From assembly GCF_004217095.1 (NCBI RefSeq), contig NZ_SHKO01000001.1, positions 1 through 64,000 of the forward strand: a DNA stretch of 64,000 bases, in the 5' to 3' direction. This document shows positions 27,340-35,680 of the stretch, in pieces. Source of the stretch: Advenella incenata. Its GTDB lineage: Bacteria; Pseudomonadota; Gammaproteobacteria; Burkholderiales; Burkholderiaceae_B. Under the pieces are notes generated by a model, which did no database searches, had not been told where the DNA came from, and saw only the letters and a list, made by a program, of their open reading frames with translations. Each line of letters begins with the position of its first letter. Positions within the stretch are counted from its first letter, which is position 1. The translations under genes were made by a program, and so were the position numbers.

Positions 27340-27627
27340 TTATGCCTCCCGTGGACCATTAGGCCGCCGCACAACCATCCCCGCCCGCACTTTAATCTGA
27401 CACGACTGCACGTTGCTAGCGCCGTCGACATGTACAAGACATTCGAAGCAAGCACCCATGAGGCAGTACGGTGCTCGAGCCTCGTCCTGGTGATGGCGCG
27501 TGGGAATGCACCCAACTTCCAATAACGCGATAGCTAATGTCGTGCCTTCTTCGGCGTAAACAGGCCGCTCGTCCACAGTGATACGGGCTTTGGGTCGCCG
27601 TGCGACCCCGTCAATGCGTTTGAACAT
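27340..27627 (-). CDS. Small [2Fe-2S] ferredoxin-like subunit (HcnA type)
   Basis: About 95 residues from the chosen ATG at 27627 (MFKRIDGVARRPKARITVDE). Cysteines in APYCLMGACFECLVHVDG and QSCQIKVR give the C-x4-C-x2-C...C pattern of the small iron-sulfur subunit of HcnABC-like and opine-oxidase-like dehydrogenases. The preceding in-frame codons lie inside the DadA-like gene, so the real start overlaps that gene by 17 bp. The stop is 2 bp before the FAD subunit. All three genes are probably translated together. It should carry electrons between the two flavoproteins. Confidence 0.88.
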   Translation of the reverse strand: MFKRIDGVARRPKARITVDERPVYAEEGTTLAIALLEVGCIPTRHHQDEARAPYCLMGACFECLVHVDGASNVQSCQIKVRAGMVVRRPNGPREA

Positions 27628-28756
27628 GGAATCTCGATAACGAAAAATCGGATAAACCGCCAGTCGCGACCTCGCTCGCAATCCAGTCTGCAATTGGCCC
27701 CGCATGTAGCGGCGCAAGCGTGATCCCGCTGTGGCAAGTGACGACGTAAGCCCCGGAATGGAGCAGTGATTCGGAGTAAATTGGGTACCCGTCCTGGCTC
27801 ATCACTCGCAACGCTCCCCAACTACGCACCACATTGACACCCGCCAGACACGGAAAGCAGTGGCTGGCGCGTTGTGCGATACGCGAGAGCTGAATCAATG
27901 TGGTTTGATCATCCAGTCCTACCTCTTCCTTAGAATCGCCGATCTGGACAGTACCGTCGGAGGTTTGGCGTACGTGCAGGGTTGGATAGTGCAGGAAAGG
28001 GGCCATCCTTTCGGTGATCAGAATCTGTCCACGGACAGGGCGTATCGGGACTTCTAAGCCTAGCGGTGCGGCTAGCGCCCGGTTTCCGAGACCGGCAGCG
28101 AGAACTATTTTACGTGCGCCCACGCTTCTGTCGCCCGCCCGGATCAGGTACCCGCCACTGAGCTGCGGCTCGATGGCGGAGACGGCTTGACCTACCATCC
28201 AGGCGCCGCCCGCTGTGGTGTGAGCCTTAAATAACGCTCGTAACAACATTAGAGGACTAACATGGCCGTCGAGTGGACAAAATACCGAACCCGCAATCTC
28301 GCTACCGACGGCGGGCAATCGCTCCTGAGTCTGGGCAGGCGATAGAACTTGGTACTCGAATTGCTCACCAACCAGATCGCGCATCGCGTCTAAGAGCTCT
28401 ACGCGGGCCTGTAATTCCTGCTCGTCTAAACAAATCGTGAACCCGCCGGGGTTTGATAATCCTACGTCTACGCCTGTCTGGTTTAGTAGCTCCGCTGCCA
28501 GATCAGGCCACTGCGATGCTGCTTTTAGCGTCCAGCGACCATAGGCACGATGCCGTGCCCCTTTGCCCTGTACCCAAATCAGGCCGAAGTTGCCGCGCGA
28601 TGCGCGAAACCCAATATCGCCTTCATCAACCACGCAAACCGTTTGTCCCAACTTGGTTAGCCCATAGGCAACGGACATACCGACGGCACCGGCGCCGATT
28701 ACTGCGATGTCATATGACTGACCCTCGACTATTTGATTATTTTCGCAGAGCATCAT
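27611..28756 (-). CDS. FAD-dependent D-amino-acid-dehydrogenase-like subunit (HcnC/DadA type)
   Basis: A 381-residue DAO-family flavoprotein. It opens with YDIAVIGAGAVGMSVAYGLT followed by VCVVDEGDIGFRASRGNFG, and the C-terminal part ends with YVVTCHSGITLAPLHAGPIA, the second FAD contact of this family. It is the substrate-oxidising subunit in three-part dehydrogenases. It overlaps the upstream MmgE/PrpD gene by 4 bp and the downstream ferredoxin-like gene by 17 bp. The substrate is unknown; sarcosine-, hydroxyproline-, octopine- and glycine-type oxidations are all precedents in the family. Confidence 0.87.
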   Translation of the reverse strand: MMLCENNQIVEGQSYDIAVIGAGAVGMSVAYGLTKLGQTVCVVDEGDIGFRASRGNFGLIWVQGKGARHRAYGRWTLKAASQWPDLAAELLNQTGVDVGLSNPGGFTICLDEQELQARVELLDAMRDLVGEQFEYQVLSPAQTQERLPAVGSEIAGSVFCPLDGHVSPLMLLRALFKAHTTAGGAWMVGQAVSAIEPQLSGGYLIRAGDRSVGARKIVLAAGLGNRALAAPLGLEVPIRPVRGQILITERMAPFLHYPTLHVRQTSDGTVQIGDSKEEVGLDDQTTLIQLSRIAQRASHCFPCLAGVNVVRSWGALRVMSQDGYPIYSESLLHSGAYVVTCHSGITLAPLHAGPIADWIASEVATGGLSDFSLSRFHVQTH

Positions 28757-30132
28757 GTCTCAACTTCCTGTGCGTCCAGAGCGCGCAGCAGTGGTTCCAA
28801 TTCTTCTTTGCGAAGTGCGGCCATACCGTCTAGCAGTGCCCGCTGCTGAGTTTCGGATAAAGTTGAGCGTGTGGCGACCGAAAGCTTATGTTCGAGATCG
28901 TCCCACGTTAACGGGCGATCAGGGTCGCCCCGTGGGTCTATCAACGGCGACTCCAGCCTTACTCCATTCGCCAAATTCACCGCAACCCAGGCTGGAGAAC
29001 GGACCGGGAACAGAGGTTCGATGGAAGCGTCGTACACTACTTGGACTTGCTCCGCTAAGTCTCTTACCTCGACGTTACTTAGATGACAACTATCCAAGGG
29101 CAATAGCGCGTCGCTACCCTGTAACGCACACAAGGCCAGGCAGTAGGGGACACTGTACTGCGCCTCTACTAGCGTCAGAGGATGGGGCTTATTGGATAGA
29201 TTGAAGGTGGCTCGGTAGGTATACACTTCCATCTTGATGATGTCGCGTGCAGAAAAACCATGGACGGATTGCAAATGGAGAAAAGCCTCCAGCGGAGCGT
29301 GGATGTGTCGGCAGCAACCGAATATCTTGAAATAGGTGCTATTGATTAATGGTTGGCCGTCCAAATTGTGCAGGATCGTATCTAAATCGAATAATTCGGG
29401 GTCATCCAACATGGCTGTAGGACCGGCAAAGCCTGCCTGCGCAAGCTGCAGCGCAGCCCAGCCAGAGGCAACACCTGCAGGGATGCCTTCCTTTAGATCG
29501 GAGCCAGCGAGGCCGGCCAGAGCAGGTAGCGCAGGGGCAGTTTGGGCGACAATAGCAAGCGCCTGTGCAATGATCTCTGCACTAACGCCTAGCATCCTGC
29601 CGGCGGTTGCCACGACCGCGAATCCAGACCAAGATCCAGACGGCGCATAGTTAGGCTTGGCCGTAGCCATACGTATTCCTACCTCATAACCGGCTACCAC
29701 CGCCGCCATGAAATCCCGTACGGCGATTTGCGGATGGTTGTGGACCAGGGCTAGCGCTGTGGGAATGACGGCAGCTCCAGGATGCCCCCTGGCCATGCGG
29801 TTACCGTCGTCCAGATCCAGGGCGGAGGCGGCGGCGCTGTTCGCATACAGCGCCGCCGCCTCCGACACATCAGATCGCGTGAACCACAATGTTGAGCGAC
29901 CAGCGCCGTATAGTGCCTGGGCTGCTCGCTGCGACGCCTTTACTCCCGGAAGTTCTAACGCGGCCGCTGCGCTCACAAGAGCGTCCAGTACACAGCGTAT
30001 CACCGCCTCCTTGGTAGCAGTATCAATTTTGCTGAAGCTCAGGCCCGCGACATAATGTCCCAGCTGTAGTGCAGTGTTATGCCTACTGTCAGATTGTGTC
30101 GGCGTTTCTTGTAATGCATAACATTTTGGCAT
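28753..30132 (-). CDS. MmgE/PrpD-family protein
   Basis: About 459 residues with the MmgE/PrpD pattern: DLDDGNRMARGHPGAAVIPT near 110-130, then AVVAGYEVGIRMATAKPNY and TYFKIFGCCRHIHAPLEAF. Family members include 2-methylcitrate dehydratase and cis-aconitate decarboxylase, but most members in Alcaligenaceae catabolic clusters have no proven reaction. I use the ATG at 30132; a TTG at 30138 is in frame. It is the first gene of the leftward cluster and is divergent from a LysR gene, 138 bp away, which probably regulates it. Confidence 0.85.
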   Translation of the reverse strand: MPKCYALQETPTQSDSRHNTALQLGHYVAGLSFSKIDTATKEAVIRCVLDALVSAAAALELPGVKASQRAAQALYGAGRSTLWFTRSDVSEAAALYANSAAASALDLDDGNRMARGHPGAAVIPTALALVHNHPQIAVRDFMAAVVAGYEVGIRMATAKPNYAPSGSWSGFAVVATAGRMLGVSAEIIAQALAIVAQTAPALPALAGLAGSDLKEGIPAGVASGWAALQLAQAGFAGPTAMLDDPELFDLDTILHNLDGQPLINSTYFKIFGCCRHIHAPLEAFLHLQSVHGFSARDIIKMEVYTYRATFNLSNKPHPLTLVEAQYSVPYCLALCALQGSDALLPLDSCHLSNVEVRDLAEQVQVVYDASIEPLFPVRSPAWVAVNLANGVRLESPLIDPRGDPDRPLTWDDLEHKLSVATRSTLSETQQRALLDGMAALRKEELEPLLRALDAQEVET

Positions 30133-30270
30133 AATCAATATTCAACTTTATCCAAGTGGCGTGTCTAGTAAGTATCAATAAGCAAAACTAGCTCAATTCG
30201 TATATTATAGAATCAGCTTTTCTCGCAGAATACTGCTTATGTTTGAGCTGCTTATGCCCTGGAGGTATAT

Positions 30271-31182
30271 ATGAGAATTGAAATGAACATGCGTCACATC
30301 GAGGTTTTCCGCTCGGTTATGATTTCGGGTAGTGTGGTTGGCGCTGCCAAGCTGCTCAACGTGACCCAGCCGGGCGTCAGCCGCACGATCGCGCTACTGG
30401 AGATGCGGCTCGGCTATGCTTTGTTTCAGCGTAAGGGGCGGCGCCTGGTGCCTACTACCGAGGCCGAGGCGCTTTATCGCGAGGTAGAGCAGCTTTATAC
30501 CGGGATAGATCGAATCTCTCAGGTGGCCTATGATATTGGCCATCATCGTGCCGGCGCGCTACGAATAGCTGTCTTGCCTGCGTTGGCCCAATGGCTGGTA
30601 CCGGCGGTGCTCGCAAGGTTTATGGAAGCTCGGCCCCAGGTCCGCATCTTTGTGCAAACGTTGCCATCAACGCAGATTGCTGAACTAGTGGCGACAAGGC
30701 AATTTGATCTGGGCGTGGTCGAGTTGCCCATGTCGAAATCCGGAGTGAGTGTACAGGCCCTACCCCCCACCCGTATTGTGACGGTACTGCCGTCGACACA
30801 TCGTTTGGTCGAGTATGAAGCGATTGCTTTGCACGATCTGACAGGGGAGCGCTTGGTATTGCCATCGCCGCAAAGTTACCTTCGTTACCAAATTGATGAT
30901 GCTCTCACGCGTCTAGGTATTGTGCCCAATGTCGTGGCCGAAACGCCGACATCACCCCTTGTATGCGCGTTGGTGGCAGAAGGTGCAGGTATCGGATTAG
31001 TGTCGGCCTGGGCTCCGTCGCCTCACGAGGATACGTGCCTCGTGCAAAGACCGCTCAAGGAACTAATTCAATCGCAGTATGCATGCTTAAGACCAGAAGG
31101 TGCCGTTCCTATGACGTTGGCGGACGAATTTCAATCTTTACTTGCGGCTCAAATGGGAGTAAGGGCGTCGGAGCATGGCTAG
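30271..31182 (+). CDS. LysR-type transcriptional regulator
   Basis: A 303-residue regulator. The winged helix-turn-helix is at about 8-65: RHIEVFRSVMISGSVVGAAK, then VTQPGVSRTIALLEMRLGYA. The effector domain begins near 95 (HHRAGALRIAVLPALAQWLV). GGAGG lies 7 bp before the ATG at 30271. It is divergent from the MmgE-dehydrogenase-Bug-amidase cluster, the standard layout for a LysR activator of the neighbouring operon. The segment 31183-31417 after it contains no gene that I recognise. Confidence 0.92.
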   Translation: MRIEMNMRHIEVFRSVMISGSVVGAAKLLNVTQPGVSRTIALLEMRLGYALFQRKGRRLVPTTEAEALYREVEQLYTGIDRISQVAYDIGHHRAGALRIAVLPALAQWLVPAVLARFMEARPQVRIFVQTLPSTQIAELVATRQFDLGVVELPMSKSGVSVQALPPTRIVTVLPSTHRLVEYEAIALHDLTGERLVLPSPQSYLRYQIDDALTRLGIVPNVVAETPTSPLVCALVAEGAGIGLVSAWAPSPHEDTCLVQRPLKELIQSQYACLRPEGAVPMTLADEFQSLLAAQMGVRASEHG

Positions 31183-31417
31183 ACTACAGCTAGTTGCTGC
31201 ACCACATTTTTATTCCTTTGCTTTGTAAGAAACCTATCATCTTAAAGGCAGGCTGTTGTTGGGAATGACTGACGTATGCCCCGGTACTTGTTGCAACGGG
31301 TGTAATGAAAAACTACAACTGAGGCAAAGATGAACACTGTTTCCGAAGGTTGCAAGGCGCAAGGCGTATATCGCCGCTGCGATTTATCTGTTTTTACGGA
31401 GAGCCGGTAATTACTGG

Positions 31418-31936
31418 TTACCGACGTTTCCCGCTCTCAAAACTTCCTGGTAGAACTAACCAGCTGTCTAAAAGGTCTGTACTTTTTGGCGAGTGATTTT
31501 TTTTATTTGTGCTCGCATCGTTTAGCCCTTTTAGCGAAGCGTGAGCGCCATTTTTATATTTTAAAATGTTCATGCGATTGGAGCAAAATTCAGAAACAGA
31601 TTGAGAAAATAGGAGAGCACTGTTTGGCCTGCATTGCTTGTTTTTTCTGAGCCTAATGTTTTTTCTATCCTCACTGCGAGCATGTAAGGCAAATCTCTCG
31701 CATGAATATCCACTTAAGAACAATTTGATATCTACCGTTGGTTGGTTATTGATTATGCGTTCCAAAAGCGTGTAATCATTATGTTGGTCTGCTTTGTCTG
31801 AAGCATATTTAAGTGCTTGTGCAAAAAGATCCGACAGCAATAGTTTTTTGTAGTCAATGAACTCCCAAAGAGGGCTATTGGAAGCGTCCACCAGCAGCAT
31901 AAAATTCTTTTTTGATAGATCAACAGGATTATTCAT
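31418..31936 (-). CDS. Hypothetical protein next to the ion channel
   Basis: About 172 residues from the ATG at 31936 (MNNPVDLSKKNFMLLVDASN), which has GGGGA 5-6 bp upstream. It is soluble and rich in Lys, Asn and Ser (KNIRLRKNKQ, KYKNGAHASLKGLNDASTNK), with no motif that I know. It lies 65 bp downstream of the K+ channel gene in the same direction, so it may be co-transcribed. AT-rich composition like the channel gene suggests joint transfer. Confidence 0.5.
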   Translation of the reverse strand: MNNPVDLSKKNFMLLVDASNSPLWEFIDYKKLLLSDLFAQALKYASDKADQHNDYTLLERIINNQPTVDIKLFLSGYSCERFALHARSEDRKNIRLRKNKQCRPNSALLFSQSVSEFCSNRMNILKYKNGAHASLKGLNDASTNKKNHSPKSTDLLDSWLVLPGSFESGKRR

Positions 31937-32001
31937 TCGTTCCCCACGAAAGTGTATGTACATCGAGTCAATAACGCTGGTAAAAATATATCTCTTGGCT
32001 G

Positions 32002-33114
32002 TTAGGGTTTTGGCAATTTTCCGGTATTTATCAGACTATCAATGCAGCGTTTTGCTAGGTTGTTGGACACTTTTAATTGGCGTGCCAATCGTTTATGTAA
32101 ATCTTTTGGCCAAGTCGTAGGTTTTCCTGCAGGCACGAGATCGTATAGTTGCTGAAGTGTGCGCGCTGTTTCATGGCTTGTTGCCCATTTTTTGATTTTT
32201 TCGGCTTCATCGCTAATTTTTTTTGCGATATCCTGATGCATCTTGTCGATGGCGTAGGTTGGAAAATTCTGCATCTGAAATATCGTTCCGGCTTTATAGC
32301 GCAGAGCTTTCCTGATCATCCGTGCAAATAAGCAGCAATAGGAAATATGAGAAGAACGCGATTGGTGTATCCTTCGTAAAGTTTCCATCATGCTTGAAAG
32401 TCGAAGGGAAATCGCAAATGTTCTATTGCTCACTATCACATCGTTAAATCTCTGCTTGTGTACCGAAACGCATGTTAATTGAACTTGATAAAGCTCGGTG
32501 TAGAGCGATTTCAAAGCACTTGCGTTCCCGAACTCTAGCAGACGTGCTTGATTTGCATTAAATATCAGATAGTTAAAAATTGCCTCTAGCAGACCGGTTA
32601 GCAGTTTGGTCGACTTTCTGACACCCAAGATGTCATGATTTGTCGCGGCAACCTTGATCTCTAAACGAAGGCCTTGTAATTCAGTAGTGAAGGCGTCCAG
32701 TCGTCGTTGAGCGTCACTCGTGAACATGAGCAACAACATAGCCTGATGCCGCTCGGAGGCAATTTTCCCGATAAGCAAGGCAGAGAGAAGTAGGCCACAC
32801 AGTACAACAAAAACCGCGATAAATTTACCACACCCAACAGGAATGTAGTCACCATATCCAAGTGTGGTAAAGGTTACTACACTGAAATAAAGAGAGTCCG
32901 CAAATCCAGGTGAGATGTTCGTTCCATTGAGCGAAAGCGTCCACCCAATAGGCATAAAGGAATAATATGCTGCCGCGCCAAAGATTATCAGCGCCGCACC
33001 AACGAGGAGATCAACATATGCTGCTTGCTCGCATAGACGCCCAAACTTAGTCGTTAACGGCCCCTTGGTGTGCGGCGGGGAGGCAAGGTTTTCGTCCATA
33101 TGGTTAAGATCCAT
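32002..33114 (-). CDS. Two-transmembrane potassium channel with large cytoplasmic domain
   Basis: A 370-residue protein with two membrane segments (about 33-55 and 95-118) flanking a pore loop whose selectivity filter is T84-L-G-Y-G-D89 in YFSVVTFTTLGYGDYIPVG, the K+ channel signature. The remaining 240 residues are cytoplasmic, helical and unlike the common RCK/TrkA domain; they contain long amphipathic stretches (ASERHQAMLLLMFTSDAQRR). The C-terminus is helix-turn-helix-like (LHKRLARQLKVSNNLAKRCI). It could be a gated channel. It lies 170 bp from repeat cluster A and looks like island cargo. Confidence 0.8.
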   Translation of the reverse strand: MDLNHMDENLASPPHTKGPLTTKFGRLCEQAAYVDLLVGAALIIFGAAAYYSFMPIGWTLSLNGTNISPGFADSLYFSVVTFTTLGYGDYIPVGCGKFIAVFVVLCGLLLSALLIGKIASERHQAMLLLMFTSDAQRRLDAFTTELQGLRLEIKVAATNHDILGVRKSTKLLTGLLEAIFNYLIFNANQARLLEFGNASALKSLYTELYQVQLTCVSVHKQRFNDVIVSNRTFAISLRLSSMMETLRRIHQSRSSHISYCCLFARMIRKALRYKAGTIFQMQNFPTYAIDKMHQDIAKKISDEAEKIKKWATSHETARTLQQLYDLVPAGKPTTWPKDLHKRLARQLKVSNNLAKRCIDSLINTGKLPKP

Positions 33115-33285
33115 GCTGTTTAGTTTTCATGTCTAATTGTAAACAAAAATTTCTATTTTGCACAAAACTTACTAGCACTAGAGATTCCCACGGAAATTTA
33201 TGATAGCCGTCGCAAAGAAAAGTATTAATAATAAAAATTTTTTTTAATTCAATGAGTTGTTGTGATTTTTTTGAACTGCAAAATA

Positions 33286-33467
33286 TTTTCATTAATTGTG
33301 AGACAAATTCCGGAAATTTTCACTAATTATGAGAATTCGAAAATAGGCATTCTCACAATTAATGAAAAAAGCCTTTAAAATCAAGCCCTCGATTTTCACT
33401 TATTGTGAGACCCTACAGTGTTGTCGAATTCCACATTAAATGAGAATATTCCACAATTAGTGAGAAT
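33286..33467. repeat. Repeat cluster A: six TTTTCAYTAATTGTGAGA-type sites
   Basis: Six related 18-20 bp sites lie at 33286-33303, 33317-33335, 33349-33368 (inverted), 33393-33410, 33428-33447 and 33448-33467. Forms include TTTTCATTAATTGTGAGA and ATTCCACAATTAGTGAGAAT. The unit is a near-palindrome. The first two sites are 31 bp apart, exactly as in cluster C, and 33363-33410 is shared with cluster B almost base for base. The number and spacing resemble multiple transposase-binding sites at an element end, or an array of operators. No transposase gene adjoins. Confidence 0.85.
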
Positions 33468-33499
33468 GAAATTTCATAAATAGTGCGATTATTTTATTT

Positions 33500-33526
33500 G
33501 GGGGACGAGTTTTCGTTCCCCTTTTC
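33500..33526 (+). terminator. Terminator-like hairpin closing cluster A
   Basis: GGGGGACGA, a short loop and TCGTTCCCC form a stem with one mismatch, followed by TTTTCTC. Comparable hairpins follow clusters B and C at the same relative position. Confidence 0.55.
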
Positions 33527-33539
33527 TCGTCTACCGGCC

Positions 33540-33790
33540 TTAGCGGTTTACGATATATTCCTTTCAGGAGGCACATTTGCGCGACTGTAAGCTTGAAAAA
33601 GGGAATGATTTCTGCTCCTACTGTTCGTGCGAAATCGGCGTCATGGGTAGACATGATGACAACGGTGGAATTTCTCAGAGTACTCAATTCTTCAACGAGC
33701 ACGTCACGAGTTTCCTAATCGAGTGCATTACTGGGTTCATTCATCAGGACAACACTGGATTGCCGATCCATGCTGTGGTAAGCAACATCA
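33540..33790 (-). pseudogene. ABC-transporter ATPase, C-terminal remnant
   Basis: The minus strand reads SMDRQSSVVLMNEPSNALD, an in-frame TAG (33715-33717), then ETRDVLVEELSTLRNSTVVI and MSTHDADFARTVGAEIIPFF. This is the Walker B, D-loop and switch-His region of an ABC ATPase (normally …VLLLDEP-T/S-ALD…V-THD…). The Walker A and signature motifs are missing. It lies between repeat cluster A and tetR and is a leftover of a gene removed by rearrangement. Confidence 0.7.
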
Positions 33791-34444
33791 CTATCGCAAA
33801 ACACCGCCGACCACTTGCGTAGCCAATTGTTTCGCGACACGTTCTTTAAAGTCAGGCGCTTCAGTTTCGCGCGGCCGGTACCATACCGTAATCCAATTCA
33901 ACATCCCGAGTACCCCTTTCGCTGCTAATGAAGCATCCAAGTCAGAAAAAAACCCCTCGCTGCTGCCTTTTGCAACAGTCTGAGTGAACAGATCTTCATA
34001 GATGTCACGCATCGCTATGACCTCGGCTAATGATTCTCTTTGCATCGGCGTGGTGCTGACCGATTGGTGCAATGCCACGCCCTGGACAGTTACTCGCTGA
34101 TAGTACAAGGAATCCATCATCAATTTCGCATGCTGGTACGCCATCTGATATAGTTTTTGCTCCGAATCCATGTTTGTATCCGTCGCAATCGGTACCTGAT
34201 TTCTCAGATTCATGACCATTGCCCGTTTATGGACACCAAAGAAAAGGTCAATTTTGCTGCGGTAGTAATAATATACGCTACCTTTTGTAGCCCCAATTTG
34301 GTTCGCTATGATGTCAATTGATGCTGCAGTGAAACCATAGATGGTAAATGCCTTCGCTGCGGCATCCAGCAATTTCAATTGAATAGCTGGCATATTTTGA
34401 TAATCAATGCCTATCCAGTTCTCAAGCTCAGGTGTGATGATCAC
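33791..34444 (-). CDS. TetR-family transcriptional regulator
   Basis: A 217-residue TetR repressor. The helix-turn-helix lies at about 22-65: KLLDAAAKAFTIYGFTAASI, then ANQIGATKGSVYYYYRSK. The helical C-terminal ligand domain (about 80-215) follows. It is the last gene on the minus strand of the acyl-CoA cluster region, 104 bp from a CoA transferase gene. ATACT...GTAT elements occur in front of it and in the divergent promoter at 37.95-38.13 kb, which suggests it represses both itself and the cluster in the absence of an acyl-CoA or acid ligand. Confidence 0.88.
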   Translation of the reverse strand: MIITPELENWIGIDYQNMPAIQLKLLDAAAKAFTIYGFTAASIDIIANQIGATKGSVYYYYRSKIDLFFGVHKRAMVMNLRNQVPIATDTNMDSEQKLYQMAYQHAKLMMDSLYYQRVTVQGVALHQSVSTTPMQRESLAEVIAMRDIYEDLFTQTVAKGSSEGFFSDLDASLAAKGVLGMLNWITVWYRPRETEAPDFKERVAKQLATQVVGGVLR

Positions 34445-34451
34445 GATATAT

Positions 34452-34484
34452 ATACTCAGAATTTGTATAGCATGAAGTATACCT
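34452..34484. promoter_or_regulatory. Candidate TetR operator half-sites upstream of tetR
   Basis: ATACT at 34452-34456 faces GTAT at 34465-34468, and AGTATACCT follows at 34476-34484. These match the half-sites of the two elements in the divergent CoA-gene promoter near 38 kb. Spacing here is irregular, so the assignment is weaker than there. Confidence 0.35.
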
Positions 34485-34548
34485 AGGGATTTTTATTTTG
34501 CCTTGCCGGGCAATAAATTTTCTCTTGTAGATATTCTCTGCAATGACG

Positions 34549-35664
34549 CTATTCTTTCTCTCCGAGGCGTGGAGGAAAATGTCGAATGCTTGCCGGTGTA
34601 TCGCTTAACTTGATTGGGATTCCGGGACCCGTATATTCTTGGGTTTGTATAACCATATTCCGATGACGAGCATGAGCTGAATTTGCAACCGTTTCAATAT
34701 TTAAAATTGGCGCAGCCGGTATACCATTATCCAATAAGGTTGGGCCAAAGACTTCGCCATCCACTGATTCAAACGCTTTATTAAGCTTAGCCTCCAGCAA
34801 ATCACGATTTTCGACCCGTGCACGATTGGTGGAGAACAAGGGGTCGTTTGGCAATTCCTGCAAGTTCAGATGATTGCAAAGCTTGGAAAACATACGGTCA
34901 TTAGCGACAGCAATAAATAAAGGGACAGTACGGGTTTTATAGACGTTGTAAGGAACAATATTCGCATGCCGATTGCCTGTCGGACCGGGGATCACGCCTG
35001 AATGCAAGTAGTTCGTTAAAAAAGGGTGCGCCATGGAAACTGCGCTGTCATACAGGCTAATGTCCGCGAGTTGCCCGCGACCAGTGCGGTTTCTTGCCTG
35101 TAACGCCAGTAGCGCTGCCAAGGCTGCATTCATGCCTGTTGTCAAATCGACAACAGGGACGCCTACCCGGACAGGGTCACCGTCAAGATCTCCATTTATC
35201 GATAACAGCCCAGCCATCGCTTGTACCGCGGCATCGTAGCCTGGTAGCCCACCGTATGGGCCGTCATCTCCAAAGCCGGTGATTCGACAATGTATCAGTC
35301 TGGGATATTGTTGGGTAAACCACTTCGCATCAGGAATCTGCCACTTTCGCAACGTGCTTAATTTGAAATTTTCAATCAGCACATCTGCTGTTTCCAACAT
35401 CTTAAAGAATTGCTCGCGATCATTTTGTTCCCCAAGATCAAGAACCACACTGCGTTTATTTCTGTTCACGGCATTAAAATACGCTGAGCTGCCATTAACA
35501 AACGGAGGGCCAAACCCGCGGCATTCGTCTCCTTCCGGACTCTCTATTTTTACTATTTCAGCGCCATGATCACCAAGTATCTGTCCGGCGAATGGTCCGG
35601 CAAGAACCCGGGCAGCATCAATCACTTTCAGGCCATCAAGAGCGCCAATATTAGTTGGTTGCAT
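34549..35664 (-). CDS. CaiB/BaiF-family (class III) CoA transferase
   Basis: A 371-residue enzyme with the family opening LDGLKVIDAARVLAGPFAGQ, then ILGDHGAEIVKIESPEGDEC and a segment with NRNKRSVVLDLGE. The catalytic Asp is probably the one in GVPVVDLTTGMNAALAA (about residue 170), where the CoA-glutamyl/aspartyl thioester intermediate forms. It would activate a carboxylic acid by moving CoA from another acyl-CoA. It is 16 bp from the unrecognised gene at 35681 in the same direction. A second CoA transferase occurs at 38131, so the pathway may activate two acids, or the enzymes may differ in donor. Confidence 0.88.
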   Translation of the reverse strand: MQPTNIGALDGLKVIDAARVLAGPFAGQILGDHGAEIVKIESPEGDECRGFGPPFVNGSSAYFNAVNRNKRSVVLDLGEQNDREQFFKMLETADVLIENFKLSTLRKWQIPDAKWFTQQYPRLIHCRITGFGDDGPYGGLPGYDAAVQAMAGLLSINGDLDGDPVRVGVPVVDLTTGMNAALAALLALQARNRTGRGQLADISLYDSAVSMAHPFLTNYLHSGVIPGPTGNRHANIVPYNVYKTRTVPLFIAVANDRMFSKLCNHLNLQELPNDPLFSTNRARVENRDLLEAKLNKAFESVDGEVFGPTLLDNGIPAAPILNIETVANSAHARHRNMVIQTQEYTGPGIPIKLSDTPASIRHFPPRLGEKE

Positions 35665-35680
35665 AAAATTTACTCCAAGA

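Noticed and set aside
28755-29650. Plus-strand frames opposite the MmgE/PrpD gene
   Set aside because: GC-rich shadow frames of the minus-strand gene, without start signals or motifs.
31183-31417. Possible small gene starting ATGAACACTGTTTCC near 31330
   Set aside because: Short frame with no motif, and no supporting neighbour or terminator; it cannot be told from chance.
33286-33467. CRISPR array
   Set aside because: The repeats are short, imperfect, partly inverted and unevenly spaced, and no cas genes are present; they look like protein-binding sites or element ends.
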